Counted from the first letter of the stretch, positions 8,805 to 18,207 are shown. The stretch is DNA of 56,356 nucleotides from Candidatus Shapirobacteria bacterium (GCA_028704635.1 JAQWFB010000003.1:1-56356); one strand, 5' to 3'. Made by a program: numbers and translations. The notes: a model not told the origin generated them from the letters alone.

Positions 8805-9305
8805 TTATTTTTTCTTTTTAGACACAATGATATCTACAATTGCCAAGATCGCCACCAAACTAATTACTCCCAACAAAATAAAAAAATATGTTTTTAATTC
8901 CTCATCTTTTCCCGCCACCACATGAAAACTAGTCAATACTTCTTCAGTTAAATTTTCATAATCACTTATTCTTACGTTTAAATTATAAAATCCAGTTTCA
9001 GAACTTTCTGGAATCACAATAAAATCCAAAAATTGAGCCTGTGTTTCTACTGCTTTTAAAACTTGTGATTGAGCGATTATTTCATCACCTTTAGTTACCT
9101 CATAATTTAGCCGCAAATCTTTTCTTTGTGGGTTTTCTGGATATTTAATATCTATTTGAAAATAAAGCCGATCGCCAGATTGAATCTCTGTATACTTTTC
9201 TGAAATATTTGTTGACACACTTAAAGCCCTGGCATATGGCGCATTAATAAGCATTTCTACATAAATAAAAACAACACAAATTACTTTAATTATCTTAACC
9301 ATCAT
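8805..9305 (-). CDS. Single-pass Ig-like surface protein, module 1b
   Basis: 166 aa: signal peptide (to about residue 28, ending ARA), one beta-sandwich domain, one C-terminal TM (FFILLGVISLVAILAIVDII) and a short KKKK tail. Conserved with the proteins at 12877-13392 and 40935-41459: KY.E...GDRLYF, KYPENP.RKDLRL, VLKAVETQAQF, IPES...G.Y, and a DYENL.EEV strand. A homologous region also precedes the TM of the two beta-helix proteins. The gene start overlaps the previous gene by 11 nt. I do not know this family. Topology suggests an extracellular domain anchored next to the Cache proteins. Confidence 0.8.
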   Translation of the reverse strand: MMVKIIKVICVVFIYVEMLINAPYARALSVSTNISEKYTEIQSGDRLYFQIDIKYPENPQRKDLRLNYEVTKGDEIIAQSQVLKAVETQAQFLDFIVIPESSETGFYNLNVRISDYENLTEEVLTSFHVVAGKDEELKTYFFILLGVISLVAILAIVDIIVSKKKK

Positions 9306-9762
9306 GACGAATATTAATTAAAAAACTTAAAATTAAAAGATAAAGAAGTATATTGTAAAAAGCAAATAAAACCAAATTTATATAATAAATCGTAATCATA
9401 AATGGCACAAATAAAGATAAAAGATTTAAATTAAAAAAAATAACAAAGCATATAAAAAAAGCATAAAGTAATAATATATTAGTCTTTTCTCTATTAATAT
9501 AAAAAAACATTCCCGGAATCACCGCTAACAAAAAATTAATACAAGAAACCCAATTAATAATATTTAACGAAAAATATAATATATAGACATCGAGGGAAAT
9601 TCTTATTAAAACTACCAGATAAATAAAAAATATAAAAACTATTTGTTTTTTATCAGCTTTCTTAAATAATTCCACCGTTAACAAACCCATCATCACAATT
9701 ACCAAAAGGACACAAACAAATAAGACACTTAACTCCATGTTTTGAGTAAAATTAAACGTCAT
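9295..9762 (-). CDS. Five-TM small membrane protein of the sensor module (1b)
   Basis: 155 aa, almost entirely hydrophobic, with about five TM segments (for example SVLFVCVLLVIVMMGLL and IVFIFFIYLVVLIRISL). No recognisable domain. Its counterpart in size and position is the 161-aa protein at 13385-13870. Both lie between a roughly 87-aa membrane protein and an Ig-like protein, with 8-14 nt overlaps on both sides, so production is coupled and stoichiometry may be fixed. Possible role as the membrane partner of the Cache sensor (inference). Confidence 0.75.
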   Translation of the reverse strand: MTFNFTQNMELSVLFVCVLLVIVMMGLLTVELFKKADKKQIVFIFFIYLVVLIRISLDVYILYFSLNIINWVSCINFLLAVIPGMFFYINREKTNILLLYAFFICFVIFFNLNLLSLFVPFMITIYYINLVLFAFYNILLYLLILSFLINIRHDG

Positions 9763-10015
9763 TTTTTATTAAAATGATTAAAATCCACAAAGCAGATATT
9801 GTTAAAAGTGATTCAGGTATAAACCAAGCTTTTTGGTCGTTAATGCCATAAAAATTTAAAGCCACATTTATGCAATAAGATAGACTTATTACAAAAAAAG
9901 GCAAAAAAATTACCATTTTTTTCGAACAAATAATATTCAGAGAGGCGATCCACATTAATATAATTGCTGCCATCAACACCATAGCTATCGTTAAAAAATT
10001 TAAAAATATCGTCAT
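9752..10015 (-). CDS. Three-TM small membrane protein of the sensor module (1b)
   Basis: 87 aa with about three TM segments. It is a paralogue of the 88-aa protein at 13857-14123: IMWIASLNIICSKK / VIFLPFFVISLSYC aligns with LIWLSSQAMVEKK / VIIPFVPFFMIGLAYC. The ATG overlaps the stop of the 613-aa Cache protein by 4 nt. Unknown family. Its consistent placement directly after a Cache protein in both sub-modules suggests direct partnership. Confidence 0.75.
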   Translation of the reverse strand: MTIFLNFLTIAMVLMAAIILMWIASLNIICSKKMVIFLPFFVISLSYCINVALNFYGINDQKAWFIPESLLTISALWILIILIKNDV

Positions 10016-11853
10016 AATTTCATTTCCTTTTTAAATCCATAAAAAATTAAAAACAAACCCACAAATCCCACCATTCCCACCGGTAACCAAAAATAAAGCG
10101 GAAGAGTTTCGAAATTATTATTGTATTCTTCAAAAAAAATTTGGATTAACTTATCAAGTATAACCAGAACCGATCCCCATGGAATTAATTTTTTCGCAAT
10201 ATCATTTTTTAATTTAAACGTATAAAAAAATAAATTAATTAAAATCATTATTATTACTAAATCGGGAATATCATTATAAAATGCCGCTTTTTTCCAACCT
10301 TGGAAAAATGAAGTTATAAAAAGGAAATAACCAATTGTAAAAATTAAAGAAAATAAAACAGCATATCTAATTTTTAGCTTTATAAAAAAATTCTCAATTT
10401 TTGATATTTTTTTTATTTTTTCTTTTTCCATTAATTCTATTTCTTTTCTAATGGTCATTAAAAAACCAATCAAAGAAAATAATAAAAAAATTATTATTGA
10501 TGCAAATAATTCCTTATTAAAAGATATATCCAAAACTTCACTCTCTTTAATTTCCGTTATCAAACACCAAGGCAATCCAGTGATTAAAGAATTTGTAGCA
10601 ATAGTTCTTTCATTATTATAATTAATTAAAATATTTGTTGTTGGGTTTTTTATTCCAGAAAAACAATTACGGATATTGTCTGTATCAATAGTTTGAACAA
10701 ACATATCAAAAGAACTATTCCTCAGCGGGCTAATCAGTAGTTTTTGATCACGACTTACTAAATAACTCTCTCCAGTTTCACCTAAATTTTCTTTATCTCC
10801 AGTTATTCCAAAAATAACATTCATATTTTTAATTAAAGCCACATATCCTAGTAATTTATTTTGGTCATATATTGGCAATAATACTAAAAATTCTGGATAA
10901 ACTTCACTATAATAATCAATATAAGCATCAGAAAATAAAATTTCTTTATTATTTTTTTCTTCAATAAATTTTTTTGTTAAATACCAATCTTGATTAACTG
11001 GCCAATTAAGATTTGAACCAACCTTTTCTTTAATTGTATTTGTATATACAACATAACCATCAGGATTTATTAAAAATAAATTATTAAAATCTTTCTTATT
11101 AACATTTTCTTCAAAAAACTTTAAATTCAAATCAGCCACTTCTTTGATCATTTTATAATTATCAATAGCAGCCGCTACTACCACTGTTAAATCAACTCCA
11201 TCACCAGTTTTTGTTTCTATGTGGGTTATTCGTAAATATTTTCTTATTATTTTTTTATTTTTTTGACTAAAATCATAAAAACCATAAATATTTTGATTAT
11301 TTTTTATACCCTCAACAATCAATTTATAAAGTTCTGGAGAATTATATATATCCTCATATGTTCTTCCAAAAAATGTGGTTTTTTCATTAAAAAGGGCCAC
11401 TTGTTGTTGGTAATTTTCAATCGAAATATAACCATCTAAACCAATTATTTTACTTTTAATTTTTTGAAAAACAGGATCGTCTTTAAATTCATCAAATTTT
11501 TTATTTGGATTTCTATTAATATAATTTTCTATTTCTTTAATAATAATTCTCGATTCTTCATCAACATTAACTTTCACTATTTCTTCATTGGAAACCAATG
11601 GCTGATTTAATAAATATTTTGCCTCATCCGAATTCGCAATTTTTTTAGCCTCACTTTCCACCATTGAAAAATACGAATCAATTTTATTTTTCTTTAAATC
11701 AGAAACTTCAACTAATTGTTGATGTGTATTTTTTACAATGTTATTTTTTACAAAAGTACAACTTACTAGCCAAAAAAGACCACCCATCAAAACACCAAAA
11801 AAACAAAAAAATATTTTAATTTTTACTTGATTTGAAATTATAATTTTATTCAT
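10012..11853 (-). CDS. dCache-type extracellular sensor protein with multi-TM C-terminus, no output domain
   Basis: 613 aa from the ATG at 11853; the open frame continues upstream, but this start lies 2 nt beyond the preceding stop and precedes the TM. Architecture: TM1 (about 12-33), extracellular double-Cache-like region (about 40-455; marks FLINPDGYVVYTN, KVGSNLNWP, GESYLVSRDQKLLISPL, LPWCLITEI), TM2, a short basic cytoplasmic helix (EKEKIKKISKIENFFIKLK), then four more TM segments. The tail IFFEEY ... FYGFKKEMKL matches that of the 353-aa protein at 14120-15181 (IFFEEY ... FSFKKNLKL). There is no kinase, GGDEF, HAMP or MCP domain. A Cys pair (RNCFSG, WCLITE) is shared with other Cache proteins here. 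Confidence 0.8.
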   Translation of the reverse strand: MNKIIISNQVKIKIFFCFFGVLMGGLFWLVSCTFVKNNIVKNTHQQLVEVSDLKKNKIDSYFSMVESEAKKIANSDEAKYLLNQPLVSNEEIVKVNVDEESRIIIKEIENYINRNPNKKFDEFKDDPVFQKIKSKIIGLDGYISIENYQQQVALFNEKTTFFGRTYEDIYNSPELYKLIVEGIKNNQNIYGFYDFSQKNKKIIRKYLRITHIETKTGDGVDLTVVVAAAIDNYKMIKEVADLNLKFFEENVNKKDFNNLFLINPDGYVVYTNTIKEKVGSNLNWPVNQDWYLTKKFIEEKNNKEILFSDAYIDYYSEVYPEFLVLLPIYDQNKLLGYVALIKNMNVIFGITGDKENLGETGESYLVSRDQKLLISPLRNSSFDMFVQTIDTDNIRNCFSGIKNPTTNILINYNNERTIATNSLITGLPWCLITEIKESEVLDISFNKELFASIIIFLLFSLIGFLMTIRKEIELMEKEKIKKISKIENFFIKLKIRYAVLFSLIFTIGYFLFITSFFQGWKKAAFYNDIPDLVIIMILINLFFYTFKLKNDIAKKLIPWGSVLVILDKLIQIFFEEYNNNFETLPLYFWLPVGMVGFVGLFLIFYGFKKEMKL

Positions 11854-11855
11854 TT

Positions 11856-12887
11856 TTAAAAGATTTTTTTTTCCATTAAAAGTAATATAAAAACAAATCC
11901 TTGAATTAGCATCTGTATAAAAATTGCCCACAAATAATCTTTTTTTTGTTGGGTAAAATCTTTTAAACCATCACTCTTATTAGTCACTGTAATTAATAAC
12001 CATTGATAATCATCTTTAAGATTTTCATTAACCGTTTTTAACCCTTCATATATTTCGAAATTACTTATTGTTGGGTTAATACAACGATAAGTAAAAAATT
12101 GCTCATCAGTTTCTTGGCGTCTCTCATTGCATTTATTAATTAAATCTTTAGAAATCATCGGGTAATCAACAAAAAAATTATTATTTTCATTTTCAGACAA
12201 ATAACCAAATTCTTTATTTTTATCAGGGTTAGCCAAATAAAAACCATTTTTATCAATTAAATAAGTTACTTCTCCTTCCCTTTGCGATCTTCTAATACTA
12301 TCTAAAAAATAATTAGCATAAACTTTAGTCAAAATTATACCTTTCAACTCATTTGTCTTCTGGTCAAAAATTGGAGTTGCATATTTCAATATCGGAATTT
12401 TATTTTCCAAGGTTAAAGGAAAAATATAAACCTCTCCTTTTTTCAAATTTTTTAATAAATCAAAATAAGAACTATCTTGTTGTTTATTATTGGAACCAGA
12501 AATAATTTGACGTTCCTTTCCATCAAACTCAGCTGTTAATAAAACTTTTTTATTACTTACCAGATAACTTATTTGATAATAGGCTTCACTTTGGGTTAAA
12601 AATTCCAAAAAATCTTTTTCAAGATTATTTATTTCAGCCGAACCCGTACTTATTTTTTGGAATTCAGATAATTTACTTAAAAATAATAGATTATCAGCCG
12701 CTCCAGAGGGAAAGTTGTTGACCTCATAATAAGTAGTGTTTAATCTTTGATCAATTATATCCAAAGCATCAGCTTTTATTTTTATATTTTGTTGTTTAGA
12801 TTGTTGATAAAAAAATATTGCGTTAAAAACCACCGATGTTATTAGTAAAATAAAAATCAAAAATAATAACGACTTTTTATTTTTCAT
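11856..12887 (-). CDS. Cache-domain membrane sensor protein, short form
   Basis: 343 aa: N-terminal TM (about 5-27), an extracellular dCache-like region (about 35-310; marks SYLVSNKKVLLTAEFDGK, GEVTYLIDKNGFYLANPDK, YQWLLITVTNKSD) and a C-terminal TM ending in MEKKIF. No cytoplasmic signalling domain. It overlaps the upstream Ig-like gene by 11 nt and lies 2 nt before the 613-aa Cache gene. The two Cache proteins may form a hetero-oligomeric receptor (inference). Confidence 0.78.
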   Translation of the reverse strand: MKNKKSLLFLIFILLITSVVFNAIFFYQQSKQQNIKIKADALDIIDQRLNTTYYEVNNFPSGAADNLLFLSKLSEFQKISTGSAEINNLEKDFLEFLTQSEAYYQISYLVSNKKVLLTAEFDGKERQIISGSNNKQQDSSYFDLLKNLKKGEVYIFPLTLENKIPILKYATPIFDQKTNELKGIILTKVYANYFLDSIRRSQREGEVTYLIDKNGFYLANPDKNKEFGYLSENENNNFFVDYPMISKDLINKCNERRQETDEQFFTYRCINPTISNFEIYEGLKTVNENLKDDYQWLLITVTNKSDGLKDFTQQKKDYLWAIFIQMLIQGFVFILLLMEKKIF

Positions 12888-13392
12888 TTTTTTTCCTCAT
12901 TCTAGAAATCATCCAAAATTCAATAATCACCAAAACATCAACTATTCCTATTGCCACCCCTAAAATATAAATATATTTCATTAAATCCGCCTTGCCTTTA
13001 ACCACTCTAAAATTAGCCGAAACTTCTTCATTTAAATTTTGATAATCTTGAACCTTATTGGCAATTGTATAAGTTCCTACTTCCAAGGATTCCGGTATTG
13101 TCATGTAATCCATAAATGAAGATTGAGTTTCAATCGCTTTAAGAACCTTACTTTCACTAATAATTTCATCGCCTTTTTTAATTTGATAAGTTAATCGCAA
13201 ATCTTTTCGACTTGGGTTTTCTGGATATTTCACCTCCAATTCAAAAGTCAGCCGATCACCCGCCGTTACTTCTAAATATTTTTCTGGGATATGAATAACT
13301 AAATTTAATGCTAAAACAGATTTGCTTATTACAAATACCGCTACTATTAATCCAAAAATCCATATTAATCCAAATATAATTTTATTATTCAT
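12877..13392 (-). CDS. Single-pass Ig-like surface protein, module 1a
   Basis: 171 aa: signal peptide (to about residue 29), beta-sandwich domain, C-terminal TM (YILGVAIGIVDVLVIIEFWM) and basic tail. Clear paralogue of 8805-9305: VKYPENPSRKDLRLTYQIKKG, VLKAIETQSSF, IPESLEVGTY, QDYQNLNEEV. Its ATG overlaps the preceding gene by 8 nt. Unknown family; see the domain-sharing finding. Confidence 0.8.
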   Translation of the reverse strand: MNNKIIFGLIWIFGLIVAVFVISKSVLALNLVIHIPEKYLEVTAGDRLTFELEVKYPENPSRKDLRLTYQIKKGDEIISESKVLKAIETQSSFMDYMTIPESLEVGTYTIANKVQDYQNLNEEVSANFRVVKGKADLMKYIYILGVAIGIVDVLVIIEFWMISRMRKKNEK

Positions 13393-13870
13393 ATTCAGGT
13401 TCGTTTTGAAATTTAATCAACACTGTTAAGGTTAAAAAATGTAAATCAATTACTGTTAATAAAGATAAAAACCCTGCTAATAACATCAATAAATTATTTC
13501 CAGTAATAACTTGAATAATAAAAACTATAAAATTTACAATTATCAATCCTATGGCTATTGAAATTGCCATTAATCTAACAAATTGTCGAAAAACTGAAAA
13601 TAATCGAACATAAAGCCAAATTACTAATATATTTATAGTGGCAAAAATAGAGACATCAATCATTCCTGGCCATCTAAAAAGAATAATAAAACCATAAGCT
13701 AATAATGAAATTATTGAAAAAATAGTTAAACTAAAAAACATTGATAATAGTATTTTTAATTCCTTATATTTAAATTGAAACGATAATAATATTCCAAATA
13801 AAGTAGTTAAAATAATTCCACTTCCTAAAAATAAAGATATTATTACAGCATCCAAATTAGTCAGAAACAT
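13385..13870 (-). CDS. Five-TM small membrane protein of the sensor module (1a)
   Basis: 161 aa, five predicted TM segments (for example IISLFLGSGIILTTLFGILL and LMAISIAIGLIIVNFIVFII). Positional counterpart of 9295-9762. Overlaps its neighbours by 14 nt upstream and 8 nt downstream. No catalytic motif; unknown function. Confidence 0.75.
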   Translation of the reverse strand: MFLTNLDAVIISLFLGSGIILTTLFGILLSFQFKYKELKILLSMFFSLTIFSIISLLAYGFIILFRWPGMIDVSIFATINILVIWLYVRLFSVFRQFVRLMAISIAIGLIIVNFIVFIIQVITGNNLLMLLAGFLSLLTVIDLHFLTLTVLIKFQNEPEYE

Positions 13871-14123
13871 ATTTTTTTATAGTGAACACAAATAACCCAA
13901 AGCTGATTAATAAAAATAAATTTTTAAAAAACCAAAAAATATTAGTCAAAAGAAAATAAAAAGAAAATACTGAAGTAAAACAATAAGCCAGTCCAATCAT
14001 AAAAAAGGGGACAAAGGGGATTATCACTTTCTTTTCCACCATCGCTTGTGACGATAACCAAATCAACCATACTGCCAGCATTAAATCCAAAAAACTTCCT
14101 AAATTTAATAATAAATCACTCAT
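13857..14123 (-). CDS. Three-TM small membrane protein of the sensor module (1a)
   Basis: 88 aa, about three TM segments; paralogue of 9752-10015 (shared KK.VI.PF.PFF.IGLAYC-type core). The ATG overlaps the stop of the 353-aa Cache-like gene as ATGA. Function unknown. Confidence 0.75.
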   Translation of the reverse strand: MSDLLLNLGSFLDLMLAVWLIWLSSQAMVEKKVIIPFVPFFMIGLAYCFTSVFSFYFLLTNIFWFFKNLFLLISFGLFVFTIKKYVSD

Positions 14124-15181
14124 AATTTTAAATTTTTCTTAAAACTAAAAAATAAAGATAAAAATCCTGTAATACTTAAAATCCGCATTAAAACTAAGAT
14201 TAAATTTCTCCAAACACTTGGTAAAGCATATGCTTGTCTGTATTCTTCAAAAAATATAGTTAATAAAAAATAAATCCCCAAAAACAACGCTCCAATTTTA
14301 AAATCATTTCCCTTTTTAAGAGGTATCATCACAATTAATAGGAAAAAAGAAAGTGTCGCCATTCCCCATTCCAAAAAATATGTTTCTAATGAAAAATAAT
14401 TAACTCCTCTGGTCGCCAAAGTTACAATGAAACAATAAGAAATTCCAGCTGCACCGCAAAGAATAAATAGTAACATTTCTTCTATGCTAAAAGATGAAGA
14501 AAAACTAGAAAAATATCCGCTTAAAAAAGTAATTGCTAAAACAAAAAGCATTCCCCAAAAAATATATCGTTTAAGGATTTGTTGTGCTGGTATATCAATA
14601 TTTGTTACCTTTTCTGTTTCTGAGAATAAACATAAGGGCAAACTATCCGAAACCTTTTGATATGTCCCATAAACAGATCTATTTCCTTCATCGATTCCAG
14701 TATAAAATTTTCGACTAAAATTATTCTCATTAAGACATTGATCAAGAAGTTCATTTCGAATAATTTTAGTTGTTGTTCGTTCACTACTGATATCAAATTC
14801 TTTTTGGGCTGTTAATAAAGCCCCTTTATCATTTACCAAATAAGCATTAAGACGAAGTGTTTTTTGTTGCTCCACATATAATAATTTTCTTAAATCATCC
14901 ATGGAAATCGCTTGTCCTTCGCTTGTTATATCAATAGTACTAACTGTTTCTTCATTTTCCACAAATGCTAACGGTTCATTTTTATTAGCTAAAAATTGAG
15001 AAACAGAATTTTCTTTTTCATTAGAAAAATTTGTCAAAGTTTTTTCAACTTGATCAAGTAATTTAGCGTAATCTTGGGTAAAAAAAAATTGAATACTTAT
15101 CACCGCAATCACCAATGCTACTGCAAAAGAAGTTATTGTAAAAAATTGTGATTCACTTATTTTTTGAAATGTTTTTTTCAT
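14120..15181 (-). CDS. Single-Cache-like membrane sensor with multi-TM C-terminus
   Basis: 353 aa from the ATG at 15181, which overlaps the stop of the beta-helix gene as ATGA (a longer frame reaches 15217 but is less plausible). TM1 (about 12-31), a short extracellular alpha/beta domain (LNAYLVNDKGALLTAQKE, LPLCLFSETEKV) and then six TM segments ending IFFEEY ... FSFKKNLKL. The membrane part is homologous to the C-terminal part of the 613-aa protein. Cys residues in DQCLNE and PLCLFSE correspond to the pair in the larger protein. No cytoplasmic enzymatic domain. Confidence 0.75.
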   Translation of the reverse strand: MKKTFQKISESQFFTITSFAVALVIAVISIQFFFTQDYAKLLDQVEKTLTNFSNEKENSVSQFLANKNEPLAFVENEETVSTIDITSEGQAISMDDLRKLLYVEQQKTLRLNAYLVNDKGALLTAQKEFDISSERTTTKIIRNELLDQCLNENNFSRKFYTGIDEGNRSVYGTYQKVSDSLPLCLFSETEKVTNIDIPAQQILKRYIFWGMLFVLAITFLSGYFSSFSSSFSIEEMLLFILCGAAGISYCFIVTLATRGVNYFSLETYFLEWGMATLSFFLLIVMIPLKKGNDFKIGALFLGIYFLLTIFFEEYRQAYALPSVWRNLILVLMRILSITGFLSLFFSFKKNLKL

Positions 15182-18132
15182 TTCTTTTTCCTTTTTCCCA
15201 TCAACCCAATAATCCAAGAAATTAAAATTAATACTATTCCAGATCCAATACCAATCATCAATGGTTTGTTTGATAAGAAATTAGTTAATGGAGAAGTAAT
15301 AACAGTTTCACTAATTTCAAATGGTTGTTTAAATTCATCTCTAATATTAGTGTTATAAAGAGTGTTTAATACTAATGTGTATTTACCTTTGTCTAATAAC
15401 AATCCTTCAAATGTTTTATTAAAGACTCCTTCTGTTTGTATTGTTGTATTGTCAACCGATCTATAATATTCTTTTCCATTTGCATCAACTATAGTAAATG
15501 TCATTTCTACTGGGGTATCTTTATTACCAAAACTAACAAATGTTACTCTAGCAGTTAATTCAGATACATTAGTAATTTGTGGCTTATCTACAATTAGGGC
15601 GATATCAAAAAGTTCAGAGGGGATTTGAGAAACAGGCACAAATCCTTCAGCTGGAGTAGTTGTCGTTGTTCTGCCAGTAGTGGCTGTAGTTGTTTCTATT
15701 ACTCTTCCTCTTGGTGTTGCCGATACCTCATTTGACCAATCACCTGGCATACAATCATTAATAGCTTTTATCTTAAAGTAATATCTAGTTCCACCAGATA
15801 ATCCTTTGATTGTATAACTAGTAGTATCGGCATTACCTACATTTGGATTACCATATTCAATTGATCCAGAAGAAGTTCCATAAGCTACCAAATAATGAGT
15901 AAAGGGATTACTTGCTTTTGACCAAGTTAAAGTAATACTATTATCTCCATTTACTGTATTAGTAATAGTTGGTGCACTTCCTGGTTTAGTTGCAGTACAG
16001 GCTGGTGCTGCCCAACCAGTAGAGGTGGTAGAAGTTGAAGTTGACGAAGGGGAGGAGGTTGGTGTTGGTGTAGGTGTTGGAGTAGGAGTAATTACAGCCG
16101 AACTAAAAGTTACAAATTTAGTAAAATGTCTCGTCCAAACTACCAAATCATCACCCACATCAATTTTACATTCTTCATCTACCCCCAATGTCGCACCAGA
16201 ATCACTCCCACATGTCGTTATAATTTCAGTAAAGGATATTCCACTTCTAAGATATCCTACTCTATTTCCCTCTTGATTTGGAAATAAAATTCTTACTGCT
16301 TTATCAAAAGATAACTTAACATCAGTCACTCCAACGTCAATTGCTGTTTCCACAGTTCTTGTTTCACCTGAAACCTCAGGGATAGTCGTTGATATTGCTG
16401 TTGGAGCCAACATCATTCCATCCCAACCAGTATCTGTACTTGATATTGACGTTGAAGCCTGAATAGATATTCCTACACCACTAACATTATTTGCCACAAT
16501 ATTTACCTCTGGTAATGTTCCTGACCCACTGGAAATAAACCCACTAAAATCAATTGTTGGACTGGTTATTCCACTATTTATTGTAATAAAAGCTGGTGTA
16601 GTTGAATTTGTAATTACGGCTAAATATCGATTATTACTGCTGATTGTGGCGGTACCACCCACTTGATTAACCACTAAGTAATTTCTTGAATTTTCAATGT
16701 AATATGGAATAATAGTTGCGTTTCCATAAATTAATGATTTTGCCACCTGATAATTTTTACTTCCCCACCAATTATTTATTGCACTTACTGTATTTGCAGT
16801 ATTATTCCGTAAATTATAACTAGTATTACTAAATATCAAATTTTCAGTTATATCGTATCCACCAATTGAAGTTCCCACATCCAAAAAAATTCCTTTATCC
16901 CATCCGGAAATATTATTTCCTGTTATCGATGTTATCACCGCCCCACCACCCAGATCAAAAATAGCGGATGAATTACTAGTCCCATCACCAGTTAAAGTAT
17001 TTTCCAAAACACTCACTCCAACAGTATGGCTATTTGGAGTAAATCCCTCCAAACTAATACCACCACGAGGAAAACCACTCCCAATTGTATTTAAATATAG
17101 TGTTGAATTGCTAATATTTGCCTGTTCATTATCTAAATAAATTCCTGTTCCATAAGTATGTCCCGAACCAGAAATGTCATTATTTTGAATAGTTATTTCA
17201 GAACTATTTCTATTAGTAATTCCAAAATCACAATTAATAATTGTATTATTTTCAATCACCGCCCCATTCTTAATATTTATTACTTCTATTGCCGAATCCC
17301 AATCTGTTGTGTTGTAGTGTAGGTCGCTAATAACATTATTAGAAATTGCCGTAACTGTTACTCCATCATTTACTTTAATTCCATCTTGTCGCCTTGTCGT
17401 TAAAATTCCATCACCATTAATCACATTATTGTGAATATTTGCCGTTATATTTGTGGTTGTTTCTCCAATTTGAATTCCATTACTCAAAAAATTAGAGGCA
17501 GTACAACCACTAATTTCCACTGTTTTTGCCGAAGTAGTATTAGCATCTACCCAAAAAGCATGTATCCCTTTTTTCCATGTTTCCGAACCACTCGGTATTA
17601 CTACATGATCATTATGTATACTACTAACATTCTCAATTACTCCGCTAGTGTTATAAAAAAAGACTCCTCCAAAACGCATATCGGGTATTGTTGAACCAAA
17701 CCAATCCGCTCTGTCAGTCGACAAGGAAGACGCATCTACCTTTAAATTTTCCACTGTCACCGTGTCACCTATATCATTAACCACAATTATTCCTGTTGTT
17801 GTTCCAGATGGTGTTGTTACATATACATCTAATGATGTTGGTTTAATAATTGTCGTCCCTCCAGTTCCATTTAATACTATCGATTTAGTAATATTGACTT
17901 GCTCCGTATATTCGCCTGCTGCCACATTAACAGTGTCGCCATCAACAACTCTAGTATCACCTATTGCATACTGAATAGTTTGAAAAGCATCTGTTCCACT
18001 TGCAGTTCCATGAGATCCATCATCAGTTCCTGTTGAGTCAACATAATAATCAGTTGCCAATATTTGGATTGGCTTTATTAATAAAACCAATCCAAATAAA
18101 CCTATTACAATATATTTCCTAATCACATACAC
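15178..18132 (-). CDS. Secreted beta-helix/FN3 surface protein with C-terminal membrane anchor, module 1
   Basis: 984 aa, GTG start (the nearest ATG runs straight into TGA). Domains in order: signal peptide (to about 27); right-handed beta-helix/NosD-type repeats (about 28-460; YYVDSTGTDDGS, DTVNVAAGEYTEQVNI, many NNxI turns, ending NNWWGS); beta domain with VDEECKIDVGDDLVVWTRHF; (TP)n linker; fibronectin type III domain (about 710-810); an Ig-like domain resembling the small Ig proteins of the locus; TM (about 955-977) and a GKRKKK tail. First gene of the minus-strand sensor locus. Its FN3 region is almost identical in DNA to the plus-strand protein at 36433-39987. Likely a carbohydrate-binding surface receptor or adhesin. 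Confidence 0.82.
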   Translation of the reverse strand: MYVIRKYIVIGLFGLVLLIKPIQILATDYYVDSTGTDDGSHGTASGTDAFQTIQYAIGDTRVVDGDTVNVAAGEYTEQVNITKSIVLNGTGGTTIIKPTSLDVYVTTPSGTTTGIIVVNDIGDTVTVENLKVDASSLSTDRADWFGSTIPDMRFGGVFFYNTSGVIENVSSIHNDHVVIPSGSETWKKGIHAFWVDANTTSAKTVEISGCTASNFLSNGIQIGETTTNITANIHNNVINGDGILTTRRQDGIKVNDGVTVTAISNNVISDLHYNTTDWDSAIEVINIKNGAVIENNTIINCDFGITNRNSSEITIQNNDISGSGHTYGTGIYLDNEQANISNSTLYLNTIGSGFPRGGISLEGFTPNSHTVGVSVLENTLTGDGTSNSSAIFDLGGGAVITSITGNNISGWDKGIFLDVGTSIGGYDITENLIFSNTSYNLRNNTANTVSAINNWWGSKNYQVAKSLIYGNATIIPYYIENSRNYLVVNQVGGTATISSNNRYLAVITNSTTPAFITINSGITSPTIDFSGFISSGSGTLPEVNIVANNVSGVGISIQASTSISSTDTGWDGMMLAPTAISTTIPEVSGETRTVETAIDVGVTDVKLSFDKAVRILFPNQEGNRVGYLRSGISFTEIITTCGSDSGATLGVDEECKIDVGDDLVVWTRHFTKFVTFSSAVITPTPTPTPTPTSSPSSTSTSTTSTGWAAPACTATKPGSAPTITNTVNGDNSITLTWSKASNPFTHYLVAYGTSSGSIEYGNPNVGNADTTSYTIKGLSGGTRYYFKIKAINDCMPGDWSNEVSATPRGRVIETTTATTGRTTTTTPAEGFVPVSQIPSELFDIALIVDKPQITNVSELTARVTFVSFGNKDTPVEMTFTIVDANGKEYYRSVDNTTIQTEGVFNKTFEGLLLDKGKYTLVLNTLYNTNIRDEFKQPFEISETVITSPLTNFLSNKPLMIGIGSGIVLILISWIIGLMGKRKKK
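15694..16025 (-). repeat. 332-bp FN3-encoding inverted repeat, copy 1
   Basis: Reverse complement of 39167-39498 without indels; I count about eight base differences. It encodes the Cys-linked FN3 domain beginning at TGWAAPACTATKPGSAPTI. The matching region continues less strictly into the preceding VDEECKIDVG domain. Confidence 0.88.
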
Positions 18133-18207
18133 ATGAAACCAAATATAAGTTAAAAAATGCTAAAAAGTTAACAAAATCTTAAAAATACTAGTGAAATTGA
18201 CAAAATT

